From: Methanosalsum zhilinae DSM 4017
Lineage (GTDB): Archaea > Halobacteriota > Methanosarcinia > Methanosarcinales > Methanosarcinaceae
Direction: 5' to 3'
NCBI RefSeq assembly: GCF_000217995.1
Contig: NC_015676.1
Coordinates: 124,001-188,000 of the forward strand
DNA length: 64,000 nucleotides
Each line of letters starts with the position of its first letter. Within the stretch, counting starts at the first letter, position 1. Positions 36,740-45,573 of the stretch are shown piece after piece. Under the pieces are notes generated by a model that saw only the letters and a program-made list of their open reading frames with translations, did not search any database and was not told where the DNA came from. The position numbers and the translations under genes were made by a program.

Positions 36740-39022
36740 TTAGACGTAAACATGATCAGATTCTATTTCCTTTGATTTCTTTGATCTAAGTTCTCCTTTT
36801 AGTGTTTCGTAGTATTTCATGGTATCCTGTGTCACCGAGGGCTGTGTCTCTTCAACCGCCTTTAAGAAATGTTTCTGGTATACTTTCTCTGCCTGCATAT
36901 TCTCACGCAGGGCAAACCTTCCTGCCTTCTTGCATACTGCAGCAATATCTGCCCCTGTGTATCTATCAGTTCGGGTTACCAGATCATTCAGATCAACATC
37001 TTCAGCAAGTGACATTTTCTTTGTATGTACTTCAAATATCCTTTTTCTGGATACTCTGTCAGGAACGGGTACTACTATAAGTTCATCAAACCTGCCAGGT
37101 CTAAGAAGTGCAGGATCAATTATGTCAGGTCTGTTGGTAGCTCCTATTACAACCACACCTCTTAATTCTTCAAGTCCGTCCAGTTCTGACAGTAGCTGGT
37201 TAACGATTCTCTCTGTTACATGTGGCTCTCCGGCTGCAGTCCCTCTCACAGGTGCAAGAGCGTCCAGTTCATCCAGAAATATCACAGACGGTGCTACCTG
37301 CTTTGCCCGGGAGAATACCTCATCAATACGTTTTTCTGATTCTCCATACCATTTGGACAGAAGATCGCTTCCCTTTGCTGAGATGAAGTTGGCATCAGAT
37401 TCATTTGCAATTGCCTTTGCAAGCATGGTCTTCCCTGTTCCAGGGGGTCCATAGAGAAGCACTCCCTTTGGAGCTTCAACACCAATACGTTTGAATGATT
37501 CCGGATTTTTAAGGGGCCATTCCACTGCTTCCTTGAGAAGTTCCTTTACATTTTCCATCCCACCGATATCTTGCCAGCTAACATTCGGTGTTTCGATCAT
37601 TATCTCCCTCATTGCCGATGGTTTGATCTCCCTGAGAGCATTATTGAAATCCCCTGCAGTGACCACCAGCTTGTCCAGTATCTCCTTTGGAATGGTCTGG
37701 TCTTCGAGATTGATTTCGGGAAGAATTCTTCGAAGAGCGCCCATTGCTGCTTCACGGGCAAGAGCTGCAATATCTGCACCAACAAACCCATAGGTAACCT
37801 CAGCCAGCTCTTCAATATCTACATCATCATAGAGGGGCATGCCACGTGTATGTATCTGCAAAATCTCCATCCTTCCTTCTCTGTCAGGAACCCGCAGTTC
37901 TATTTCACGATCAAATCTCCCAGGTCTCCTGAGTGCCATATCCACTGCCTCAGGCCTGTTTGTTGCTCCTATTACAATCACATTTTCCCGCTCTTTAAGG
38001 CCATCCATCAATGAAAGAAGCTGGGCAACAACCCTTCTTTCAACTTCTCCTGTAACTTCAGCCCTTTTTGGAGCAATTGAATCGATCTCATCTATTAAAA
38101 TAATGGATGGTGCATTTTTTTCTGCTTCCTGAAATATATTCCGGATTTGCTGTTCTGATTCTCCGTAGTACTTTGACATTATCTCCGGACCATTGACTAT
38201 TATGAAATATGCATCAGATTCATTTGCAACAGCCTTTGCAAGCATGGTCTTGCCGGTTCCAGGCGGGCCATGCAAAAGCACACCCTTTGGAGGTTCAATT
38301 CCAAGACGATCAAAGAGTTCCGGATGTTTTAGAGGGAGTTCTATAATTTCCCTGACCTTAGATATAGCATGCTGGATGCCTCCAAGATCCTCGTACATTA
38401 CAGTCGGGACTGTCTGTTCAGGGGCAAGTTCTGTAGCTTCAGGTAGAAGTTCTATCTGCGTATTTTCGGTGATCTTTACAATTCCTCCAGGTGTGGTTGA
38501 AACAACCTGCAATTTAATCTCACCAAGTCCAAAAGATGGTCCAAACATGTCCTGGAACAGATCTTCAAACATTGTTTCTGTTGAGAATCTGTCCTTTGGT
38601 TTTCTTACAGTTGTTGTTGATATGAAATCTCCTCTGGAAACGGTCCGGTGTTGAAATACTGAATTTAAAGCTTCTGGAGGTGCATGTATTCGTATACCCT
38701 TGCTGACAGGTGCAAGAGTGACATGTTCTGCTTCTTCCCATTCTGCCTTTTCCAGCATTACCTGCTTTCCAATACTGGTTTTTGCATTGGTTCGAATAAG
38801 TCCGTCCATGCGTATGATCTCAAGGCGGGAATCTGCGGGATAGGCTCGTCCCACAATAGCAGATGTGGATCGCTCACCGGTGATCTTAATAACGTCAAAT
38901 ACTTCAAGTCCAAGTTCTTTCCTGCATTTTTCATCAATTCTAACTATTCCTTTGCCCACATCTTTTTGAGCTGCTTCAGCAACTTTCAATTTGATCGACT
39001 TTTTTTCTTTTGTTTCAGTCAT
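36740..39022 (-). CDS. CDC48/VCP-like double AAA+ ATPase (VAT)
   Basis: 760 residues with the full layout: N-domain about 1-200 (double-psi barrel with VFDVIKITG, then the CDC48_2 part), AAA D1 with [29 protein letters not shown] and the Arg finger region, and AAA D2 with a second [15 protein letters not shown] and [15 protein letters not shown]. The C-terminal tail ends HVYV, resembling the proteasome-docking HbYX signal in having a hydrophobic-Tyr-x end. It works as a hexameric protein unfoldase that feeds the proteasome. Length and motifs are complete. It ends 16 bases from the end of the convergent kinase gene. Confidence 0.95.
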   Translation of the reverse strand: MTETKEKKSIKLKVAEAAQKDVGKGIVRIDEKCRKELGLEVFDVIKITGERSTSAIVGRAYPADSRLEIIRMDGLIRTNAKTSIGKQVMLEKAEWEEAEHVTLAPVSKGIRIHAPPEALNSVFQHRTVSRGDFISTTTVRKPKDRFSTETMFEDLFQDMFGPSFGLGEIKLQVVSTTPGGIVKITENTQIELLPEATELAPEQTVPTVMYEDLGGIQHAISKVREIIELPLKHPELFDRLGIEPPKGVLLHGPPGTGKTMLAKAVANESDAYFIIVNGPEIMSKYYGESEQQIRNIFQEAEKNAPSIILIDEIDSIAPKRAEVTGEVERRVVAQLLSLMDGLKERENVIVIGATNRPEAVDMALRRPGRFDREIELRVPDREGRMEILQIHTRGMPLYDDVDIEELAEVTYGFVGADIAALAREAAMGALRRILPEINLEDQTIPKEILDKLVVTAGDFNNALREIKPSAMREIMIETPNVSWQDIGGMENVKELLKEAVEWPLKNPESFKRIGVEAPKGVLLYGPPGTGKTMLAKAIANESDANFISAKGSDLLSKWYGESEKRIDEVFSRAKQVAPSVIFLDELDALAPVRGTAAGEPHVTERIVNQLLSELDGLEELRGVVVIGATNRPDIIDPALLRPGRFDELIVVPVPDRVSRKRIFEVHTKKMSLAEDVDLNDLVTRTDRYTGADIAAVCKKAGRFALRENMQAEKVYQKHFLKAVEETQPSVTQDTMKYYETLKGELRSKKSKEIESDHVYV

Positions 39023-39273
39023 GCATTAACCCCTGATGTACAAAACCGAATCCATGAGTAAGATTATTCAGAATTTAAAATACCGACAAATCTGTAAATA
39101 AATGAGATACTATTTCTAACAGCTATTTACCAAAAACCCCCTTTATCCATGTAAATATTTGAAACTAAACTATGTAAATATTGTGGAGGATAGCATTTTT
39201 TTCAATGTGTTAATCCGGGATGAAAAAATAAGGAAAATAAAATAGAATACTGTTTATTATGAAGCTGTTATAT

Positions 39274-40182
39274 TCACTCACCATTATTTTGGAGTACTCC
39301 GAATTCTTCAAGGATCAGTCCCAGCAACTGATGATTTGAATGATTTATGTTTTCAAATCTGGATTTGTAGAAGGCTGATAATCTTACTCCATCCTTATCT
39401 GAGTAAATATAGAACTTTGTATCTGTGTAATTGATCTCCATGGCCTTCTTCCTGATGTTCTCAATCCTTTCCTCGAGATCAGATGGTATTTCCTTGAGAT
39501 AGAAATCAAAAGTTTTAGGGATTTTGTTACATCCATAATTGCGTATAGGATTTTCGAGAAAGGTTTTGTTTGGGATTTTGTAGTAATCCTCATAGTTAGA
39601 GGGAGTGGGGTCTACAACCACATAGAAAAGACCAATATGTTTGACCAGCCCTTCATTATCTCCAACCTTTATATAGTCCCCTATCTTGAATGGCTTTTTT
39701 GTAAGCAGGATAAACCAGATAAAATAGGAAAGAATGATATCCCTTATAGCAAAGGCAAAGCCTGTCGTGATCAATCCTAGGAATATGGCAATGTTTCTGG
39801 GATCGATTCCAAGCTGCCAGAAGATTATTACCAGGGCCAGCGAGTATATCAGGCCTATATAGACCTTACTGAGCAGTATTTTCTCCTCAGGTTCTCCTAG
39901 ACTATCAAAATGGCCCTGGATAGTGTTCAGAGTGAGCCTTATAAATATCGTTCCTATTGCAAATGAGACCAGAATAATCACAATAGCTTCCAGAAATACA
40001 AGTATGATTTCAGGGACCACTATAATTTCCTGACGGTGTGCGATCATCAGCAATAGCAAAGGCAGGCCAATGAGGATAAATAACAGTATCATACGGTTAA
40101 GTATCCTGGTAAGTACATGTGTCTTCATTCTGGTAAGGGCAGTTCTGGAATGCTTTCTGGATAAAATAGTGGTAAATTTCAT
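39274..40182 (-). CDS. MscS-family mechanosensitive channel
   Basis: 302 residues. There are three to four membrane segments in the first 160 residues, then the pore helix GLITTGFAFAIRDIILSYFI, followed by the MscS beta domain (KPFKIGDYIKVGDNEGLVKHIG) and a short C-terminal alpha/beta domain. It is an inner-membrane channel releasing solutes at osmotic downshock. The start after a basic N-terminus (SRKHSRTALTRMKTH) is accepted as the first ATG. No operon partner. Confidence 0.85.
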   Translation of the reverse strand: MKFTTILSRKHSRTALTRMKTHVLTRILNRMILLFILIGLPLLLLMIAHRQEIIVVPEIILVFLEAIVIILVSFAIGTIFIRLTLNTIQGHFDSLGEPEEKILLSKVYIGLIYSLALVIIFWQLGIDPRNIAIFLGLITTGFAFAIRDIILSYFIWFILLTKKPFKIGDYIKVGDNEGLVKHIGLFYVVVDPTPSNYEDYYKIPNKTFLENPIRNYGCNKIPKTFDFYLKEIPSDLEERIENIRKKAMEINYTDTKFYIYSDKDGVRLSAFYKSRFENINHSNHQLLGLILEEFGVLQNNGE

Positions 40183-40293
40183 GGTGGCTGGCTATTATCT
40201 GAAGTCATCTCTAAATGGTCATTCATGAATATCTTTTTATCGTTCCAGGGAAAAGATTCATACAATAAAATCTGGTATACTCAGGTACAATTT

Positions 40294-40452
40294 ATGCAAA
40301 ATGAAAATAAGCCAGAAAATGAACCGGACGAAGATGAACTTGAAGAAATGTTAATCCTCCAGTCCAGAAAGCAGAATGATAAAAAGCACCGGGGATATGG
40401 GAAATATGAAAGAAGGGGAATTTACAGAGGAGTAAAAGCTGGCAGAAAATAG
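40294..40452 (+). CDS. Small charged hypothetical protein
   Basis: 52 residues from the ATG at 40294: an acidic first half (ENEPDEDELEEMLIL) and a basic Arg/Lys/Gly second half (KHRGYGKYERRGIYRG). An upstream in-frame ATG at 40225 exists, but its segment looks non-coding. It may bind nucleic acid through the basic tail. Family unknown. Confidence 0.5.
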   Translation: MQNENKPENEPDEDELEEMLILQSRKQNDKKHRGYGKYERRGIYRGVKAGRK

Positions 40453-40573
40453 TTCTAGAGTACCATTCTGTTTGACTGGAATGCAGTAGCTATTTCCTGC
40501 AAAACATTAAATATCCTGTACTTCTATATTACATTACTAACAATTATTTTCAGGATTGTGGGGTACAGATGAT

Positions 40574-41008
40574 ATGAATATAGAAGAGTTGATGAAGACA
40601 GTTTCCGGTGATCTTGAGAAACTGATTACTACCAGAACAGTTGTCGGAGAACCCATTTTAGCAGGCAGCAAAACTATAATTCCCATCACAAAGGTATCTT
40701 TTGGATTTGGAAGCGGTGGTGGAGAAGGTAAGAGTAATAAGGATGAATCCGGAACCGGTGGTGGAGGCGCTGCCGGGGCCAAACTTGAACCTGTTGCATT
40801 TCTTGTTGTAAGTGAAGAAGAGGTCAGATTACTGCGAGTTTCTGAAAAAACCGATTTTGGAAAACTTCTGGAAAATGCACCGGAGATCCTTGAAAAGGTA
40901 AGATCTTCAAGGGGCAGGAAAAAATCTGAAACTGAAAAACAGACTGAAAATACTGAGTCGGAGAACATCTCTGCAGAGAGCACAGCAGAGTCCGGAAAGG
41001 AGAACTGA
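40574..41008 (+). CDS. GerW (YtfJ) family protein
   Basis: 144 residues from ATG at 40574, chosen over the TTG at 40556. The family core is visible: TVVGEPILAGSKTIIPI, VSFGFGSGGGEG, then a Gly-rich loop GTGGGGAAGAKLEPVAFLVV and a C-terminal helix. A charged Glu/Ser tail follows. In Bacillus the family is linked to sporulation; in archaea the function is unknown. The next gene, DUF2953, is its usual partner, so the pair is probably co-transcribed. Confidence 0.85.
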   Translation: MNIEELMKTVSGDLEKLITTRTVVGEPILAGSKTIIPITKVSFGFGSGGGEGKSNKDESGTGGGGAAGAKLEPVAFLVVSEEEVRLLRVSEKTDFGKLLENAPEILEKVRSSRGRKKSETEKQTENTESENISAESTAESGKEN

Positions 41009-41085
41009 ACCAGGCATGGCAGAGTAAATATATGATCTCATCGATACCGGATAAGGTATGACATGTATATTATGTGGTTCTGACC

Positions 41086-41700
41086 ATGGAGCTCTTCATT
41101 CAGATATTATTTTTTCTTTTATTATTACTGATAGGGCTCTTCCTTTTTGTTCCCTTTGAAATGAACCTCGATTCCGTAAAAGACGGAACCAGAATCCAGA
41201 ACCACATCTCTATAAAATGGTTTCTGTTTTCCTATACTCTAAATAGAGAGAACACATCTTTAAAGGGTCAAAAAAAAGTCAGTTCCAGCGAATCTGAAGA
41301 GCAGGCAGTATCTGAAAGCAGTCACGGTATAAAGGACATTGAGTTTATTTTCGGATTGATCAGACAGCTGTTTAGACCATCCATGAGAATGATGGTCGAT
41401 ATTTTTAAGAAAATTACTGTAAAAACCGGATATTTCAGTATCAGATTCGGATTCGATGATCCTGCGGATACCGGTATGATGTGTGGATTGATGTATTCTG
41501 CTGCAGGGATTGCAAGGCAGATATCTGATAGATGCAGGATCAAGATTGATCCTGTATTTGACCATGAAGTCTTCAATTATAATGCACTTTTCAATTTTCA
41601 GGTGAGAATATATTCAATAATTCCTGCTTTTCTCAGGTTCATGTTCAACAGAGATGTGATGAGTGCTTTCTGGAAGGTCTTACGCAGACAGATTCTCTGA
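41086..41700 (+). CDS. DUF2953 membrane-anchored protein
   Basis: 204 residues with one N-terminal membrane helix (LFIQILFFLLLLLIGLFLF) followed by a soluble domain with FGFDDPADTGMMCGLMYSAAG, the hallmark of DUF2953. It starts 77 bases after the GerW gene. GerW and DUF2953 commonly adjoin, which suggests a membrane-linked complex of unknown role. The ATG at 41086 is preferred over GTG at 41074 because the hydrophobic helix then starts at once. Confidence 0.8.
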   Translation: MELFIQILFFLLLLLIGLFLFVPFEMNLDSVKDGTRIQNHISIKWFLFSYTLNRENTSLKGQKKVSSSESEEQAVSESSHGIKDIEFIFGLIRQLFRPSMRMMVDIFKKITVKTGYFSIRFGFDDPADTGMMCGLMYSAAGIARQISDRCRIKIDPVFDHEVFNYNALFNFQVRIYSIIPAFLRFMFNRDVMSAFWKVLRRQIL

Positions 41701-41764
41701 TGCTTGTTGACATGAGAGTTTCATCTCATGTTATGATATCTGGTTTAATCTAGGTTTCGTACTT

Positions 41765-42250
41765 TCACATATTCAATACAACAATTGAATAGTTGAGAAC
41801 TGCTGCAAAGGATACCCACAGTAAATAGGGTATGAGTAGCAATCCTGCTGTCTTTGAAATTCTGTAAAACAGCCAGATATTTATTACTATGAATATCCAC
41901 AGAATTATGATTTCAATAAGTCCCATCAAAGGAGATCGGAGTCCAAAGAAAAGTACTGACCACATAAAGTTCAGGAACAGTTGTATTCCAAAAACGCCGG
42001 TACTGATTCTAACTTTCCTTAATTCCCATCCTTTTTCCAGTATAATATAAAGAGAGATTCCCATAAGCAGGTAAAGGATTGGCCATACTACAGAAAATGT
42101 CCAGTCAGGAGGAACAAAAGAAGGTTTTGCAAGTGTATCATACCACTCCGGAATAGCATCAGCTGTGAATATTGCTCCCAGAATGCCTGCAAGCTGACAG
42201 ACTGCAACCGATCCTAACAGCTTTGGCCAGTGTATTTTTTCAATTGCCAT
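41765..42250 (-). CDS. tspO: TspO/MBR family protein
   Basis: About 161 residues with five membrane helices. Conserved features: WYDTLAKPSFVPPDWTF, VVWPILYLLMG, the WSVLFFG segment and LLIPYLLWVSFAAVLN near the end. TspO proteins bind porphyrins and hydrophobic ligands in membranes. The ATG at 42250 is preferred over TTG at 42265 because GAGAGG lies before it. Monocistronic, divergent from the flavoprotein gene. Confidence 0.9.
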   Translation of the reverse strand: MAIEKIHWPKLLGSVAVCQLAGILGAIFTADAIPEWYDTLAKPSFVPPDWTFSVVWPILYLLMGISLYIILEKGWELRKVRISTGVFGIQLFLNFMWSVLFFGLRSPLMGLIEIIILWIFIVINIWLFYRISKTAGLLLIPYLLWVSFAAVLNYSIVVLNM

Positions 42251-42342
42251 ATTCCCGCCTCTCAAGATGCCCTACTGATGCTGTATGCTGTATTCCCATA
42301 TATTTTTAACCTGACAGCACCAATTAAAACCAGGTGTTAGAT

Positions 42343-42915
42343 ATGAAGGTGGTAGCATTCAATTCAAGTCCAAGAAAGGATGGAAATACTTCAATTCTGA
42401 TAAAACATGTTCTCAAAGAACTTGAAAGAGACGGCATCAAAACTGAAATAGTGCATATTGGCGGACATAAACTGAGTGGATGCACAGCATGTATGGAATG
42501 TTTCAGACTCAGGAATAAACACTGTGTGATAGATGATGATATTGTCAATGAATGTATAGATAAGATGCTCGATTCAGATGGTATGATCCTTGCCAGTCCT
42601 ACATATTTTGCAGACCTGACACCACAGCTCAAAGCTCTGATTGACAGGGCGGGATTTGTTGCAAAGGCAAATGGTGAAATGTTCAAAAGAAAGGTAGGTG
42701 CCGGTGTTGTTGCTGTCAGACGGGCAGGTGCAGTTCATGTCTTTGATTCCATAAACCACTTTTTTACCATATCACAGATGATCATCCCTGGTTCCAGTTA
42801 CTGGAATATAGGACAGGGCCTGCATCCGGGTGATGCAGAAGAGGATAGTGAAGGTATTGAAACAATGCATGTACTGGGCCAGAATATGGCATGGCTGATA
42901 AAAAAGATCAGCTAA
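42343..42915 (+). CDS. NAD(P)H-dependent FMN reductase / iron-sulfur flavoprotein family
   Basis: 190 residues with a flavodoxin-like fold: VVAFNSSPRKDGNTSILI (phosphate loop for FMN), a Cys-containing stretch GCTACMECFRLRNKHC, SPTYFADLTPQLKALIDR, and AGAVHVFDSINHFFTI. The Cys pattern CxxCxxC resembles the cluster region of archaeal iron-sulfur flavoproteins (Isf), so a 4Fe-4S cluster is possible. It probably transfers electrons or reduces quinones or oxidants. A GGTG site precedes the ATG. Confidence 0.85.
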   Translation: MKVVAFNSSPRKDGNTSILIKHVLKELERDGIKTEIVHIGGHKLSGCTACMECFRLRNKHCVIDDDIVNECIDKMLDSDGMILASPTYFADLTPQLKALIDRAGFVAKANGEMFKRKVGAGVVAVRRAGAVHVFDSINHFFTISQMIIPGSSYWNIGQGLHPGDAEEDSEGIETMHVLGQNMAWLIKKIS

Positions 42916-42972
42916 ACCTGGTAAGAATATAACACAATCCTAATTATTTGAAAGATCACAGGAGGCGGGCGT

Positions 42973-45573
42973 GTGCCGGTTTATCTGAAAAGGGCACTTA
43001 CTATTGATGAAATATTTGAAAGGGTAAGATTATATGATCTGGTGCTCACAGTAGATGCACCACTGGCAGATGCCCTTAATGCAAGAATTGAATCTCCGTT
43101 ACTTGGGGTCTTTGCCACCACACCACGTCGCCTGGCCTATCGTATACTTGACGAAGCAGAAGATGCTTCAGGAGATCAGAGAGAGCTGTTCCTGGATATT
43201 ATCACAAAAACAGGTACTGGATGGAAGAGTGCAATATATTTCCTTGAGAATACTATCAGCTGCTGGCAGGAAACCGGAGATCGACAAAATATTCTCAAAT
43301 ATCCGGCATTTGACAGAGGTGAAGTACAGGATATTGTATCTATACTGGGTCGTGGTATCAATCCCTTCAATTCAGTTGAAAAGTACAATATAGATTCAGG
43401 ATTGAAGGTGGCTGTTGTTGCCCTTCATCAGTTCACAGGTCTGGACCGCAGGATACTTCCGCCAAAATATGATGAAATACCGGTTTTTCATAATGAGGAT
43501 ACAGAACTTGAAAATATGTGTCTGTTTTCCTCGGCCACGGCGATCATCCAGACAGTAATGGATAATCTCAGTCATCTCAATCCACTGGATGTAGCGGTCG
43601 TTGTGAAACCTGAGGGAAATTACCAGCATCTTCTTAAATCATCCTTAAAATCCGCCAGGATCCCGTATATGGTATCTCCAGATATAATGGAAGATGAGGA
43701 CGTAAGGACATTTTTTTTATGTATAAGGACTGCTCTTTCCAGAGCAAATCTCAGATTAAGAGATGTATGGCCTATTATGGCACACCTTGGAATAGATGAC
43801 ATAGAAAAAAACGGTAATCAACTTCTTGATACTGCAGATAACGGACAGGTGGATCATATACGCAGGCTGCTTGATAGGATACCCGGGTCAGATTTTAGAA
43901 AAGTTCTGAAAGAGTATGAAAGTTTTACGGGAAACAGAATGTCAGAGCTTGAAAAAATTCTGGGTGAACTTGAGATCCTGGACACACCTGTTGATATAGG
44001 TTCTGTAAATGCAGTTGAATATTATCTTGGATCATTTAATATCACTACCGGAAGCAGTGGGTCTGGAGTACTGATCGCATCACCCGATACCACCACGTAT
44101 ATAGACAGGCCGGTGATATTCTATATCGGGATGGATGCAGCCTGGACCCATGTGATTCCAGATAGACCATGGATCTCTCGTCATACATTCAATGACGTTA
44201 AACTGAATAATTTTCAGCTACTTCTGCAGAACGGACAGAAAAGGTATTATCTGGTCCAGGACAGAATAATGGGACGCAATGTTACTCCCTGTTATTATTT
44301 CAATGAACTTGCGGATCAGCCAGTGGAATCATTTACTGACCTTGAATATGAAATGTATACAGGCATCCATGAACACAGTATAAAAAATCCTTTCAGTTGT
44401 AGTAGATCAGAATGTATGACTGAACATGAAGATATGATAAGTCAGTCTGAGCTGAATCTGCTTGCATACTGTCCAAAAGATCTCTTCTTTTCAAGGCTGC
44501 TGGATGATGAGGATAACCGGTATTTTTTGAGGGGAAGGTTGCTTCATGAATTTGCAGAATTTTATGTGGATCATGCTGATTTTATACGATCCAGAGACTT
44601 GCAGGAACTTATAGACCTGATGACTGAAAGAATGCATTTTTATCTGGATGAAAAGGATATGGAAATTGAAAGAACCAGATTTTTGATTGGTATATCAAAT
44701 ATCCGTGAATTTCTTGATCCATTGCTTGAACATCTAAGGTCTTTTGAGATCCATGGATATGAGAAACGCTATTCTCCAAATCTTTTTGTATCGCATTATA
44801 ACAGACCCCTCAGGTCATCTGTAACTGAAATGTATTTCAGCAATCCTGATTCTGGTACAAAGGGTAAGATTGACCTGATATTGGACAAGGAAACTTTACT
44901 GGATTATAAAACAGGAAAGAAAAGATCGATAACCGAACTGATACGAAAATCAGATACTGTAGATATTGCGCCACGGCCAGATTTCCAGGCAAAGATGTAT
45001 CTTTCCCATCATCGCAGGATCTATCCGGATATTGATCTAAAATTCAGGTACTTCCATATTCTGGATAACCTGGAAGATGTCATAAGTTCCGGGAATACAT
45101 CATCTAGACCCAATATCAAGGATCTGTTCCAGGAGATCATTTACCATTCCTGCAGTTTCGATGATCTTGTTGTTACCAGAGAGATGTATGATGATCTGAC
45201 AGATGGTGTTGCCGACTCCAATCCTGTTGTAAAGGTACTGAAAAAAATTGGATATGAAAATTACAGAAACTTCTTTGCACTGAATCCAGTACCTTTTGTA
45301 GATGAACAGGATCCTGATTATACTGAAGAATTCATATCCTATGTAAAGGGTATAATAGGCGATTACAAATATGTTACCAGAGGGTGTGAACGAATTCTTG
45401 GTAAAATGGCTAATTTGAGAAGATCCAGTTATTTTCCAGAAGACCTGGATGAGTTTGATGCCTTTTTGCATGACCAGATCCGCAAACTCAATCAGTATAA
45501 AGAAGGCCGGTTTCCATCCGGTGATGCTGAAATGGACAATATAAGGTACAGGGATCTGGTGATATTGTGGTAA
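42973..45573 (+). CDS. AddB-like PD-(D/E)XK nuclease/inactive helicase subunit
   Basis: 866 residues starting at GTG 42973, 8 bases after GGAGG. The N-terminal half is a degraded UvrD-like fold without a Walker A. The C-terminal third has LNLLAYCPKDLFFSRLL, the helix LRGRLLHEFAEFYV and the nuclease core GKIDLILDKETLLDYKTGKK, as in AddB and RecB nucleases. It overlaps the next gene by 7 bases, so the two proteins are made together and most likely form a heterodimer for double-strand-break end resection. The Fe-S Cys set of AddB is not complete. Confidence 0.75.
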   Translation: MPVYLKRALTIDEIFERVRLYDLVLTVDAPLADALNARIESPLLGVFATTPRRLAYRILDEAEDASGDQRELFLDIITKTGTGWKSAIYFLENTISCWQETGDRQNILKYPAFDRGEVQDIVSILGRGINPFNSVEKYNIDSGLKVAVVALHQFTGLDRRILPPKYDEIPVFHNEDTELENMCLFSSATAIIQTVMDNLSHLNPLDVAVVVKPEGNYQHLLKSSLKSARIPYMVSPDIMEDEDVRTFFLCIRTALSRANLRLRDVWPIMAHLGIDDIEKNGNQLLDTADNGQVDHIRRLLDRIPGSDFRKVLKEYESFTGNRMSELEKILGELEILDTPVDIGSVNAVEYYLGSFNITTGSSGSGVLIASPDTTTYIDRPVIFYIGMDAAWTHVIPDRPWISRHTFNDVKLNNFQLLLQNGQKRYYLVQDRIMGRNVTPCYYFNELADQPVESFTDLEYEMYTGIHEHSIKNPFSCSRSECMTEHEDMISQSELNLLAYCPKDLFFSRLLDDEDNRYFLRGRLLHEFAEFYVDHADFIRSRDLQELIDLMTERMHFYLDEKDMEIERTRFLIGISNIREFLDPLLEHLRSFEIHGYEKRYSPNLFVSHYNRPLRSSVTEMYFSNPDSGTKGKIDLILDKETLLDYKTGKKRSITELIRKSDTVDIAPRPDFQAKMYLSHHRRIYPDIDLKFRYFHILDNLEDVISSGNTSSRPNIKDLFQEIIYHSCSFDDLVVTREMYDDLTDGVADSNPVVKVLKKIGYENYRNFFALNPVPFVDEQDPDYTEEFISYVKGIIGDYKYVTRGCERILGKMANLRRSSYFPEDLDEFDAFLHDQIRKLNQYKEGRFPSGDAEMDNIRYRDLVILW

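Noticed and set aside
36802-38654. Plus-strand frames opposite the CDC48 gene
   Set aside because: The minus-strand protein has complete AAA+ motifs; the opposite frames are Ser/Pro-rich shadows.
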